A DNA stretch of 64,000 bases from an uncultured Oscillospiraceae bacterium (lineage in GTDB: Bacteria > Bacillota > Clostridia > Oscillospirales > Ruminococcaceae), in NCBI GenBank assembly GCA_934446565.1, contig CAKSEO010000002.1, forward strand, positions 32,102-96,101, given 5' to 3'. A model generated the notes under the pieces. The model was given only the letters and a program-made list of their open reading frames with translations. It was not told where the DNA came from and searched no databases. A program made the position numbers and the translations under genes. How positions within the stretch are numbered: the stretch's first letter is position 1; each line of letters opens with the position of its first letter. Below are positions 46,907-54,457 of this stretch, piece by piece.

Positions 46907-47587
46907 ATGTTTATTTTTGAGAAAAGAACGCAGATACCAGTCTGCATAAAGAACCGCAATCCCAAGCTTGCCGGGATAATCCTCGAGCAGTACGGCGGCG
47001 CAGACGGAGAGCTAGGAGCTTCGCTGCGGTATCTTTCCCAGCGTTTCACGATGCCGGATAACATGGGAAAGGCACTTCTGACAGATATTGGGACAGAAGA
47101 ACTGAGCCACCTGGAGATAATTGGCAGCATAGTAGGTCAGCTGACCGACGGAGAGGGCGCGAAGAGTTTTGACAAATACGGCAACGCCGATTACTATGTG
47201 GGTCATGCAAACGGAGTATATCCGGTGAATGCGGCTGGAGTGCCGTTCAGCGCGTCATACTTTGCGGTAAAAGCGGACCCGATAGCTGATATCATGGAGG
47301 ATATGGCGGCGGAGCAGAAAGCGCGTGCGACTTATGATAACATTCTGAGATTGTCAGACGACCCTGACGTGAACGAAGTTATAAAGTTCCTGCGTGCAAG
47401 AGAGGTAGTTCATTTTCAGCGTTTCGGCGATGCGAAGCGTACTAATTTAAGCAGAAAAACGGCGGGGACTGGGTGCGACCCCATACCCGCCGTAAACTAT
47501 TATTTATCTGTAAATCTGGAACGGAGTACCATCATGTGTGTAGCCGAATACGTCATAGTCATAGTCGCAGTTCAGCGTCCAGTATAA
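46907..47587 (+). CDS. cotJC: CotJC manganese-catalase-like coat protein, altered C-terminus
   Basis: 226 residues. The first ~175 match CotJC/Mn-catalase: PKLAGIILEQYGGADGELGASLRYLSQRF, DIGTEELSHLEIIGSIV, PIADIMEDMAAEQKARATYDNIL and AREVVHFQRFGDA, with Glu and His ligands of the di-manganese site intact. After FGDA the family's normal short ending is missing. The frame instead runs through the hairpin at 47460-47492 and antisense across a decayed minus-strand gene to a stop at 47585. Bacillus CotJC has 189 residues. Inference: the natural 3' end was lost at a rearrangement. GGAGGCGG precedes the ATG. Confidence 0.85.
   Translation: MFIFEKRTQIPVCIKNRNPKLAGIILEQYGGADGELGASLRYLSQRFTMPDNMGKALLTDIGTEELSHLEIIGSIVGQLTDGEGAKSFDKYGNADYYVGHANGVYPVNAAGVPFSASYFAVKADPIADIMEDMAAEQKARATYDNILRLSDDPDVNEVIKFLRAREVVHFQRFGDAKRTNLSRKTAGTGCDPIPAVNYYLSVNLERSTIMCVAEYVIVIVAVQRPV
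47460..47492 (-). terminator. Terminator of the decayed minus-strand gene
   Basis: CGGCGGG (47460-47466) pairs with CCCGCCG (47486-47492), with GGG/CCC inside. On the minus strand GCCGTTTTTC follows, making a good minus-strand terminator inside the cotJC frame. Confidence 0.65.
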
Positions 47588-47732
47588 AGAAAATACCATC
47601 TGACGTGTTGATCAGGGACTTGCTCATTTTAGTCCCGAAGAATTCCATCGAAACAAAAGGGAACAGCGCACCCATCGCAAAAATAACTGCGGAAGCGATC
47701 CCGGCTATTCTGACGATTTGCTTTTTACTCAT
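47504..47732 (-). pseudogene. Small membrane protein gene, shifted or internally deleted
   Basis: GGAGGTATTTTT then ATG at 47732 starts MSKKQIVRIAGIASAVIFAMGALFPF, a basic start plus a membrane segment. This frame stops at 47559 after 57 residues (ending DGIFFILDAELRL). A second frame open from about 47596 to a stop at 47504 reads FSLYWTLNCDYDYDVFGYTHD and ends in front of the terminator at 47460-47492, so it looks like a genuine C-terminus. Inference: a deletion or frameshift has joined the start and end of a longer gene. Confidence 0.5.
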
Positions 47733-47894
47733 AAAAATACCTCCATTTTTTACTTCGGGGAGCTAAGATTTCCCCGATATTTTTCTTCGCCGAACCTCCC
47801 TGACGATGATTATACCATATAATCGACGCACAATACTAGATTAGAAAATTCGGAAGAAACAGGACTTTTTTCTGGCCGACTTTCTGGAAAAAGA

Positions 47895-47922
47895 AAACTG
47901 CCGGACAAAGCGCCCGGCAGTC
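47895..47922 (-). terminator. Serine recombinase terminator
   Basis: CTGCCGG (47898-47904) pairs with CCGGCAG (47914-47920); on the minus strand TTTTCTTTTT follows. A close copy lies at 58730-58753. Confidence 0.8.
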
Positions 47923-47923
47923 T

Positions 47924-49453
47924 TTATATATTCCAGATTATCTTGACATTCCCGTCCTCGCCGATGATGATTTTCTGAACCATTATCGAAGCCACCGCCT
48001 TTTTGCGGTCGTAATCCGCGTTTTTCCAGGAGCGTGCAAGGTCTATCACCGCGCCCGCTTCATTCGCGGAAGCCCTGAGCGAATCTATCCGGTCGTACAG
48101 CTCGGTTTTTGATTTTTTCAGCGCCGCCGCCTTTGCGTTCATGATATCAAGCATTGCGTCATTCAGCCTGCCCGAAAGCATGGTATCAACAAGCGTCTGC
48201 TCGGATTTCTCGATTTCCTTTATGCGGAGCTTCAGCTCGTTTATCTCCGGGGAATCTCCCTTTGCCGGAGCGCGCCATGTGTCTTTCAGCGCGTTCAGCT
48301 TTTCGGTGATACAGCCGTAAACCATGTTCTCCAGATCCTCTGCGTAAATCGTGGCTTTAGGTCCGGAACACTTGCGCTTGAGGGATTTCCCGGTGCAGTT
48401 GAAGTACCTGCGCATTTCGCCGTTACGGTTGATTTTTCCCTTGATGGTAGTCATGGAGTGTCCGCATTTTTCGCAGAATATCTTACCCGCGAGCCAGCTT
48501 GTCTGGTTGGAAACGCTCTTGTGGATCTGCTTGTTCTGTTCGAGTTTCCGCTGACATTTCAGCCAGATATCGGAGCTTACAAGTCCCTGATGAGTGAGAA
48601 GCACCAGCTTCATGTCCGACCAGTCAGGGTCGTTGCGCTTGTGTTTTGTCTTGCCGTAAAGCTGCGCGCCGTACTCCCCGGTGAACTCGGAGCAGTCGGT
48701 AACCATGTGAACGCCGTGGTGCTCAAAGTAGTCGTAAACGTCTGAATCAGCCCTGACATAGATAGGATTTTTCAGTATCGCGGACAACTTTGCTGTAGTC
48801 CAGTCGCTGCCGTTTAGCGGCTTGCGACCCTCAGTAACAAGAATGTCCAGCAGCCTGCGGAGCGACACGTTTTCCTGCGCGTAAACCTCGAATATGTAGC
48901 GGATCTGCTCAGCTTCCTCGGGGACAGCCTCCAGCTTCTTGGTTCTGATGTTGTTGATAACAGCCGGGATTAGCTGAAATCCGTAGGGCTGGCGGCCTCC
49001 CATGTAGAATCCCATCTCGCTGCGGTGGGCGTAAGCCTGGGTAACTCGCGTGATGGTTGAAGTACGCTCGAACTCCGCGAATATCATCAGAATTTTGACG
49101 ACCATCTCACCATAGGGAGTAGATGTGTCAAAGACCTCCTGCGAGGACAGAAACTTTACGTTGTAGTCCTTGAATTTCTGGAGGATATTCACGAAATCCA
49201 GCATTGAGCGGCTGATTCGGTCAAGCCTGTAAACCACTACCTTGCTGACCCTGCCTTGCTCCACCAGCTTCATCATCTTCTGGAAGCCCTTGCGGTTGAC
49301 GTTGCCGCCGGAAAAGCCGTTGTCCACTATGCTGATTATTTCGTCGTTGCGCTCATCGGGGCGCAGCGCGGACTTGCAGTATTCAAGCTGGGTGTCGCAG
49401 CTTATGCTGTTCTCGCGCTCGACTGATTTCCGTGCGTAAAGTACGATAGCCAT
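47924..49453 (-). CDS. Large serine recombinase
   Basis: 509 residues, a site-specific integrase/invertase of the large serine type. Catalytic domain: VLYARKSVERENSISCDTQLEYC with the nucleophilic Ser, DNGFSGGNVNRKGFQKMM and VVVYRLDRISRSMLDFVNI with the active-site Arg residues. Recombinase domain: GGRQPYGFQLI onward. Zinc ribbon: CEKCGHSMTTIKG...FNCTGKSLKRKC. A coiled coil follows before the end. Such enzymes integrate phages and mobile elements between unlike att sites. AAGGAGG precedes the ATG. It marks the left edge of the accessory island; a 48-residue gene lies just upstream. Confidence 0.93.
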   Translation of the reverse strand: MAIVLYARKSVERENSISCDTQLEYCKSALRPDERNDEIISIVDNGFSGGNVNRKGFQKMMKLVEQGRVSKVVVYRLDRISRSMLDFVNILQKFKDYNVKFLSSQEVFDTSTPYGEMVVKILMIFAEFERTSTITRVTQAYAHRSEMGFYMGGRQPYGFQLIPAVINNIRTKKLEAVPEEAEQIRYIFEVYAQENVSLRRLLDILVTEGRKPLNGSDWTTAKLSAILKNPIYVRADSDVYDYFEHHGVHMVTDCSEFTGEYGAQLYGKTKHKRNDPDWSDMKLVLLTHQGLVSSDIWLKCQRKLEQNKQIHKSVSNQTSWLAGKIFCEKCGHSMTTIKGKINRNGEMRRYFNCTGKSLKRKCSGPKATIYAEDLENMVYGCITEKLNALKDTWRAPAKGDSPEINELKLRIKEIEKSEQTLVDTMLSGRLNDAMLDIMNAKAAALKKSKTELYDRIDSLRASANEAGAVIDLARSWKNADYDRKKAVASIMVQKIIIGEDGNVKIIWNI

Positions 49454-49485
49454 GACGCACCTCCTTCCTGTGTGATGAATAAATG

Positions 49486-49632
49486 TCAGCCTGCCTTACG
49501 GCTATCCTTTGACAGTAAACGGAAAAGCTCCTCGGTCATCTGCTGTTTCTCGGGGGATTCTGCCGGAGTGACGTGCTGAACGGTATGTACTTTGTTCTTT
49601 GCGTCGGTGTACATTGTGATCATTTCTGCCAT
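49486..49632 (-). CDS. Small recombinase-linked protein
   Basis: 48 residues starting MAEMITMYTDAKNKVHT and ending in a basic SKDSRKAG. GGAGG sits six bases before the ATG. It ends 32 bases before the recombinase start, on the same strand, so the two are co-transcribed. I do not recognise a family; a recombination accessory or regulatory peptide is possible by position only. Confidence 0.65.
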   Translation of the reverse strand: MAEMITMYTDAKNKVHTVQHVTPAESPEKQQMTEELFRLLSKDSRKAG

Positions 49633-49641
49633 AGCGACCTC

Positions 49642-49787
49642 CTATATCGAACCGCATATCGGTGTATCGTCGGAGCTGAGGTCTATTCCGTCAGCGCCGC
49701 TCACAAATATAATATGCGTGAAATTGCAGCATATTTCGTGGTTTATCAGGTCGAGTATCCCCTCGCGGACAGCTTACTTACCTCCAT
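49642..49787 (-). pseudogene. Possible frameshifted small ORF before the recombinase genes
   Basis: GGAGG-associated ATG at 49787 opens MEVSKLSARG and stops early. The next frame, entered by one slip at AGGGGA, reads EGILDLINHEICC then NFTHIIFVSGADGIDLSSDD and stops at 49642, just before the next ribosome site. The second part has no start of its own. It may be a broken gene or chance. Confidence 0.3.
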
Positions 49788-49793
49788 AAAAAA

Positions 49794-49823
49794 ACTCCCC
49801 AAGAGTCGTGGGACTCCGGGGAG
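49794..49823 (-). terminator. Terminator after the membrane protein gene
   Basis: CTCCCC and GAGTC (49795-49807) pair with GACTC and GGGGAG (49812-49823) around GTGG; on the minus strand TTTTTTTA follows. Confidence 0.88.
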
Positions 49824-49872
49824 ATGAAGCATTGATTGCAAATAAATCAATCGCTTTAGCACATTTGAAAAG

Positions 49873-50343
49873 TCACGAATCAAACATTGCAACAAAAATT
49901 CGTAACAACAAAATTATTACAAATAAAACCAAAGACGCTGAGGAAGCTATAGTTAAAATAAGTACAATGATACCTATTACACTTTCATTTGCAAAGCCCT
50001 GGTCAACAAATAGTGATACAAACTTAGGCAGGTCGGTCAGAAGATACCAGCTTGCAACATTTTCATTTTTGGGTAAAAAAATAGATACAAGCGCCGATAT
50101 AATTGCAAATTTAATTCCAAGCCAGCAACTTACCATGCTTATTTTCATTAAAATATGCTCAATATTTTGAAAAATTACTGAACTAAAAAACCTGTCAATA
50201 ATCGCGAGACCTGAAATGCCAAAAAATATCCAGCTTATATCATAGAATTTAAATATTATACAAGCTATTCCGCATAATACGGAGAAAATTGCAACCCGAA
50301 TATAAGGAAAATCGACCATACTGTCAGTGAACTTATCAAACAT
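49873..50343 (-). CDS. AT-rich membrane protein, unknown function
   Basis: About 156 residues with four hydrophobic segments (VAIFSVLCGIACIIF, ISWIFFGISGLAII, LGIKFAIISALVSIFL, VIGIIVLILTIASSASLVLFVII). The gene is clearly richer in A+T than the core genome on the left, a sign of transfer. The start is uncertain: ATG at 50343 has AAAGGA 12 bases upstream, while a TTG at 50373 has none. It follows a Mor-like gene by about 90 bases and precedes a strong terminator. No family is recognised. Confidence 0.6.
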   Translation of the reverse strand: MFDKFTDSMVDFPYIRVAIFSVLCGIACIIFKFYDISWIFFGISGLAIIDRFFSSVIFQNIEHILMKISMVSCWLGIKFAIISALVSIFLPKNENVASWYLLTDLPKFVSLFVDQGFANESVIGIIVLILTIASSASLVLFVIILLLRIFVAMFDS

Positions 50344-50430
50344 TTGCTTGTTCCATCCTTTCTTTTTTGCCAATTAGTAAACGCTAAATAACATCTGAAT
50401 AAACGAATTCTGGGAGTAAATACTATTGGG

Positions 50431-50772
50431 TCATTCCTCGTCCTCCTTCTTGCGCTTCTGGAGAATGCTCTCGATGAATTTGAGCGAGTAACCCGCAGCC
50501 CGGGCGATGTTAGCCCGCTGCCGCCTTTCCGTGGATTGCTTTGCGAGGTCGGCGACATATTCCGCGCGATAGAGCTTCATCGGGCAGTCTATCTTGTCGC
50601 CATGGTAGTGCTTGTACAGCTTGAGCATGGCTTCCGCGCCAAGAAGCTGATAAAGCTCAAAGTAGCTGTCGGTAAGGGCTTCGGCTTCGTTGCCTTCGAC
50701 ATGGAACGCCTCATATACCCCTTTTTCGTCGAGCATGTTAAGATTTATGCTAAGGTCATCGGTTTTGCTCAT
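50431..50772 (-). CDS. Mor-like small regulator, paralogue 1
   Basis: 113 residues, first of three related proteins in the island. The core LLGAEAMLKLYKHYHGDKI plus DCPMKLYRAEYVADLA, then RRQRANIARAAGYSLKFIESIL, resembles the Mor transcription-activator family: a helix-strand dimerisation part followed by a helix-turn-helix (ARAAGYSLKFIESIL). The N-terminal 40 residues (NLNMLDEKGVYEAFHVEGNEAEALTDSYFELYQ) are shared with paralogue 2. Function is inferred only. AAGGAGG precedes the ATG; promoter at 50798-50827. Confidence 0.65.
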   Translation of the reverse strand: MSKTDDLSINLNMLDEKGVYEAFHVEGNEAEALTDSYFELYQLLGAEAMLKLYKHYHGDKIDCPMKLYRAEYVADLAKQSTERRQRANIARAAGYSLKFIESILQKRKKEDEE

Positions 50773-50797
50773 TTCAACAAAAACCTCCTTTTATCAG

Positions 50798-50827
50798 ATT
50801 ATAACACATACACACCTTGCGTGTCCA
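50798..50827 (-). promoter_or_regulatory. Promoter of paralogue 1
   Basis: On the minus strand TGGACA (50822-50827), an 18-base spacer and TATAAT (50798-50803) with TGT before it. Confidence 0.65.
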
Positions 50828-50901
50828 ATCCGAAAGCTCTCCCGAAAAAGCACCTTATTATGCACCTTTTATGGTTATTGAATAAACACATTATAGATAG
50901 A

Positions 50902-50935
50902 AAAACCACCTCCTGCCGAAGCAGAAAGTGGTTTT
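50902..50935. terminator. Bidirectional terminator after the lipoprotein operon
   Basis: AACCACCTCCTGC pairs with GCAGAAAGTGGTT around CGAA, with T-runs on both strands. Its left arm and loop match the terminator at 53485-53512. Confidence 0.8.
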
Positions 50936-50948
50936 CTGATAGATAGGT

Positions 50949-51662
50949 TCATTCCTTTGTTAACTTCACGTTGGCTTCGTTCTCGGTTTCAGAGCTGTTT
51001 CTGTACACATTAAGATAGTAATCCATTGCTGCATAAAGAACGGGAATTACTCTGAATGAAGCTGAGTAAGACTTGTAAGAAGGTGTTCCAATAATGCGAG
51101 GAGATACCAGGAAAAGATAGCACATTTTACCCTCGTTACCATAGAGACGGTCTGTCGTCTGCGTAATCTGAACAATAAGGCTATGTGACTTGGCGTATTT
51201 GGTTCCTAAGATGAATTCTTCGGGGTGAGCATTAGCTATAGCGTTATTTACAGCGTCCAGCACAGCGTTTTCGTTCCTTATCGATATTACATTCCATTCA
51301 TGGAAATAGTCGGGGAATGTTTTGCTGAGATTACTGTTGAGAAACTGAACCAGGTCATTAGCGTCAACTGGCGTATCAGACTTATTTATATAGCCTTCAC
51401 AGAAAGAACCTCTTTTCAGCGCTGTTCCAAGAAAAGATATCATAAAGCCAATGAACAGTACCAATAGCGCTAATCCAAAGAACTGCCCGATAGTCCAGTT
51501 GAAGATAATGCTCAGCAGAAAAACAACAGCGACTGGTATTGGCATAAAGAAAACCAGATATCTGAACGAAACCTTTCTTTTCAATTGCTCCTCTGCATTT
51601 TTGCATTGCGTTTTTTCGCAGATGATCTTATCAACGTATTCTTTGAAATTCGGTTCTGACAT
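50949..51662 (-). CDS. Two-helix membrane protein, unknown function
   Basis: 237 residues. After a charged N-terminus two adjacent membrane segments (FRYLVFFMPIPVAVVFLLSIIF and GQFFGLALLVLFIGFMISFLG) form a hairpin, followed by a soluble domain of about 150 residues with VQFLNSNLSKTFPDYFHEWNV and YAKSHSLIVQITQT. I recognise no family. The ATG at 51662 has AAGGTGA upstream. It follows two lipoprotein genes by 16 bases, so the three products probably act together at the membrane. Confidence 0.65.
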   Translation of the reverse strand: MSEPNFKEYVDKIICEKTQCKNAEEQLKRKVSFRYLVFFMPIPVAVVFLLSIIFNWTIGQFFGLALLVLFIGFMISFLGTALKRGSFCEGYINKSDTPVDANDLVQFLNSNLSKTFPDYFHEWNVISIRNENAVLDAVNNAIANAHPEEFILGTKYAKSHSLIVQITQTTDRLYGNEGKMCYLFLVSPRIIGTPSYKSYSASFRVIPVLYAAMDYYLNVYRNSSETENEANVKLTKE

Positions 51663-51678
51663 TTGTTTCACCTTTTTC

Positions 51679-52167
51679 TTAATTGTTTCCGGAATTGCCA
51701 AGAAGCTCTTCCGGCGAATGCTCGCTCGTCCAGTCGGCAAACGTTTCGTAACCGTCACGATAAGCCTGGAACATCCAGGAAACAAGCAGTGTGATATCCG
51801 ATGCTGGAGTTATCTCCTCGGTGCCTACCGTGCCTTTTACAAATTCCGGGGTACCTGTTTCATCCTTGTCGGGTACGACCGCAGTCAGTGAAAGCTTCAG
51901 CTCCATGCCCTTAATATTTCCGCTGACTGTAATGTTAGGTTTGTCATCAACGGTCAGCTCATTCCATGTCGGGGAATCAAGGTACTTTTCCATGACCATC
52001 TGGCAGGTTATGTCGGGGCAGTCATCAAAAAGCTCTGCATTTTTTAGCGTGTCGGCATTAGGTGTAGTAAGATGATCCCAAACTGCGTCAGCATTGCATC
52101 CGGTAAGCATTATCAGGGCAAGAAGCAGAGAAAATGCGGCAAGTGTGAATCTTTTAATTCTGTTCAT
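51679..52167 (-). CDS. Lipoprotein A of the island
   Basis: 162 residues. Signal peptide with lipobox LTGC (about residues 22-25), then a mature domain with CPDITCQMVMEKYLDSPTWNELTVDDKPNITVSGNI. A similar DITVEQVLTKYMDEP block occurs in the adjacent lipoprotein, so the two share a module. No known family is recognised. AAGGAGG precedes the ATG at 52167; the gene starts 20 bases after its neighbour ends. Confidence 0.75.
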   Translation of the reverse strand: MNRIKRFTLAAFSLLLALIMLTGCNADAVWDHLTTPNADTLKNAELFDDCPDITCQMVMEKYLDSPTWNELTVDDKPNITVSGNIKGMELKLSLTAVVPDKDETGTPEFVKGTVGTEEITPASDITLLVSWMFQAYRDGYETFADWTSEHSPEELLGNSGNN

Positions 52168-52187
52168 TATGTGTTCCTCCTTGATGA

Positions 52188-52976
52188 TCAAAATTGCATC
52201 ATCGACAACGATATTAGCTTATATGATCTTACTTCGTTATCAATATCCATAATAGTTGCTTTAAATCTCCATGATTCCCCGTCGGCAATATCGGCTATCG
52301 TATCATATGCTTCTCCAAGCTGATAACCTGATTCATCATAAAGATTGAACTGAATGCTACCACTTAACACATTACCGCTTACATTTCTGATTACGCCAGT
52401 AATATTGCTGTCTTTAACCGTAATCGGCTCGACCCATTCAAAGCCTGCGTCCTCGATGATCTTTCTGTCTTGTTCTGTAATTTCATTAGTATTGTTGGAA
52501 GAGCTTTCCGGAGCGGAGCCCTGCCACTGCGAAAGGTCGTCACAGCCTGCCTGGTAAGCGCTGAACAATTCATACATGTAGTCAATGCTAGCCTCCGAAT
52601 CAAGTTCCTCATCGTCGAGGGTAATTTTATCCAGCGTTATGTAGCAAATAGTTTTATCTTCCGGGTCGTCAGTTACGGTGAATTTAAGACGAACTTCCTG
52701 ATTGAGAGATGTAATCGTCCCGCCCGTATCTACTGTATATTTTCCGTTCGTACCACCATATGTACCGCCTGGCTCGTCCATGTATTTGGTCAGGACCTGT
52801 TCAACTGTGATATCTGGCATATCTTTGAACGGACTGTAATTCATAACGGTTTTGTAGTAGTTGATAGTGGTTATTGGCGGGTCGCCGATTGAGCTGTTAC
52901 AGCCGCTCATTGTAAGCATTGATAACACAGCGGCTAAAACAGCCAGCAATGATAAAATTCTGCATGCTTTTTTCAT
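52188..52976 (-). CDS. Lipoprotein B with FxLYD-like domain
   Basis: 262 residues. The signal peptide ends in lipobox MSGC (about 23-26). The N-terminal module contains MPDITVEQVLTKYMDEPGG, shared with lipoprotein A. The C-terminal ~75 residues (ITGVIRNVSGNVLSGSIQFNLYDESGYQLGEA) fit the FxLYD domain, an Ig-like fold of Firmicute surface proteins with the FNLYD core. AAGGAAGG precedes the ATG. It lies 39 bases after paralogue 2 on the same strand. Confidence 0.75.
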   Translation of the reverse strand: MKKACRILSLLAVLAAVLSMLTMSGCNSSIGDPPITTINYYKTVMNYSPFKDMPDITVEQVLTKYMDEPGGTYGGTNGKYTVDTGGTITSLNQEVRLKFTVTDDPEDKTICYITLDKITLDDEELDSEASIDYMYELFSAYQAGCDDLSQWQGSAPESSSNNTNEITEQDRKIIEDAGFEWVEPITVKDSNITGVIRNVSGNVLSGSIQFNLYDESGYQLGEAYDTIADIADGESWRFKATIMDIDNEVRSYKLISLSMMQF

Positions 52977-53015
52977 AGTAAAATACCTTCCTTTAAATTA
53001 TTTTGGCTGACATCG

Positions 53016-53354
53016 TCAGTCATTTTCTTTTTTCCGCTTCTGGATTATGCTCTCGATGAATTTCAGCGCATATCCTCCGGCGCGGGCGATCTCCGCGCGC
53101 TTCCTCCGGTCTTTTTCCTGCGCGGCGAGGTCGGCGACATATTCCGCGCGATAGAGCTTCATCGGGCAGTCTATCTTGTCGCCGTGGTAGTGCTTGTACA
53201 GCTTGAGCATAGCCTCCGTGCCTAGCAGACGGTACAGCTCAAAGTAGCTGTCGGTCAGGGCTTCCGCTTCGTTCCCGTCAACGTGGAACGCCTCGTAAAC
53301 TCCCTTTTCGTCCAGCAGATTGAGATTTACGCTCATGTCAAAAGTCTTTTCCAT
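53016..53354 (-). CDS. Mor-like small regulator, paralogue 2
   Basis: 112 residues, very close to paralogue 1 throughout (KLYKHYHGDKIDCPMKLYRA identical) and to paralogue 3 in the C-terminal two thirds. The predicted helix-turn-helix is IARAGGYALKFIESIIQ. The ATG at 53354 follows AAAGGAGG by eleven bases. It heads an operon with the two lipoproteins and the membrane protein, so it may activate them or itself. Confidence 0.65.
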   Translation of the reverse strand: MEKTFDMSVNLNLLDEKGVYEAFHVDGNEAEALTDSYFELYRLLGTEAMLKLYKHYHGDKIDCPMKLYRAEYVADLAAQEKDRRKRAEIARAGGYALKFIESIIQKRKKEND

Positions 53355-53379
53355 TAAGTAGAATTCCTCCTTTTGCAAG

Positions 53380-53409
53380 ATTATAGCACAGATTTGACCC
53401 ACAAATCAA
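53380..53409 (-). promoter_or_regulatory. Promoter of paralogue 2 operon
   Basis: On the minus strand TTGATT (53404-53409), an 18-base spacer and TATAAT (53380-53385) preceded by TGC. Confidence 0.65.
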
Positions 53410-53484
53410 TGCCGCAAAATATCACAGATAATGTGCCAATTTCTATACCTTTTTCTGACTGTATTTGTTCCGGAAACAGAAAAA

Positions 53485-53512
53485 ACCACCTCCCGCCGAA
53501 GCGGGAAGTGGC
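53485..53512 (-). terminator. Terminator after the mini zinc-ribbon gene
   Basis: CCACCTCCCGC (53487-53497) pairs with GCGGGAAGTGG (53501-53511); on the minus strand TTTTTTC follows. Near-duplicate of the terminator at 50902-50935. Confidence 0.85.
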
Positions 53513-53540
53513 TCGTTTTATATGTGAATATATGCAGTCG

Positions 53541-53702
53541 TTACTTGCCGGATTTACCGTCCAGTATCTTGCCCGGACCCTTAGAATGCTTGTAGTAAAA
53601 CGAATACCCGGTCAGCCTGCACTGCGGGCAGGGACTGACTAACGTCTTGATCATTCCCAGCTTGTAGGGACAAACGGGGCAGGGGGCTTTCTTTTCGAGC
53701 AT
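53541..53702 (-). CDS. Mini zinc-ribbon protein
   Basis: 53 residues starting MLEKKAPCPVCPYKLGMIK, with a second pair in SPCPQCRLTGYSFYYKH, giving four main cysteines in CPVC and CPQC, then a basic Gly/Lys tail. GAGGTGA precedes the ATG. It lies 17 bases after the vWA gene on the same strand and just before a terminator, so it is the last gene of that operon. A zinc ribbon binding nucleic acid or protein is the likely fold; no function is known. Confidence 0.75.
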   Translation of the reverse strand: MLEKKAPCPVCPYKLGMIKTLVSPCPQCRLTGYSFYYKHSKGPGKILDGKSGK

Positions 53703-53719
53703 ATATCTCACCTCTTTTT

Positions 53720-54367
53720 TCAGCGCTTTCTACGCTTCATGTCGTCGTTTATCGAGCTGTTCCAGTCGGAGGCGATCCCCACGCCTGAGCGGACTGCGGA
53801 AGTGACCTCGCTGAGAACAGCATAATTCAGCGCAGTTCCCGGTTTGTCGCAGATGAAGTCAGCCGCACGGTCACGGCCGATTCCCATGCTGACTGCGGTT
53901 TCGGCGGCGTCGATGTTCGCACCGAGGAAAATGAACTCCCAGCCGTACTTTGCTTTCTGATGCTCGATGAGCTTCTTTACCCTGTCGTAGGTGTAGCGGC
54001 GGCTTGCGTTCTCCATTCCGTCCGTGGTGATGATGAACAGCGTCTTTGCCGGAACGTCCTCCGGTCGAATGTACTTGTGGATTTTCCTGATGTGGTTTAC
54101 CGCTCCGCCCACAGCGTCCAGCAGGGCAGTAGTACCGCCCGTGACGTACTGCTCGTTCGTCATGCTGCGAATGTACTGGAGATCGACCCGGTCGTGAATC
54201 ATTTCGGACTTATCATCGAACAGGATAGTCGTGACAAGCGCTTTGCCGTCCTCTTTCTTCTGCTTTTCGATGAGGGAGTTGAACCCGCCGATAGTGTCCG
54301 CTTCCAGCCCGTGCATGGAGCCGCTCTTGTCCAGAATGAATACAAGTTCAGTTAAATCGTTTCTCAT
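53720..54367 (-). CDS. vWA-domain protein
   Basis: 215 residues, a single von Willebrand A domain with a complete MIDAS metal site: FILDKSGSMHG (D-x-S-x-S), the Thr in GGTTALLDAV, and the Asp in TTDGMEN. No signal peptide or membrane segment, so it is cytosolic. Stand-alone vWA proteins of this type usually work with ATPases, phosphatases or macrodomain proteins in poorly known systems. AAAGGAG precedes the ATG; the macrodomain gene lies upstream on the same strand with a 90-base gap. Confidence 0.85.
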   Translation of the reverse strand: MRNDLTELVFILDKSGSMHGLEADTIGGFNSLIEKQKKEDGKALVTTILFDDKSEMIHDRVDLQYIRSMTNEQYVTGGTTALLDAVGGAVNHIRKIHKYIRPEDVPAKTLFIITTDGMENASRRYTYDRVKKLIEHQKAKYGWEFIFLGANIDAAETAVSMGIGRDRAADFICDKPGTALNYAVLSEVTSAVRSGVGIASDWNSSINDDMKRRKR

Positions 54368-54457
54368 ATTGACTTCTCCTTTTGAAATAGTAGCCTGCGG
54401 ACATTTCCGCTGTATTTATAATAGCATATTTCATCGGGATTTTGGTCAATCGAAAGT

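Noticed and set aside
47848..47950. Direct-repeat att site for the island
   Set aside because: The matching stretch at 58680-58792 covers recombinase codons and terminator and carries many differences; att cores would be short and identical.
54416..54450. Separate promoter for the vWA gene
   Set aside because: TTGACC and TATTAT on the minus strand are about 20 bases apart, too far for a confident call; the upstream macrodomain promoter can serve both.
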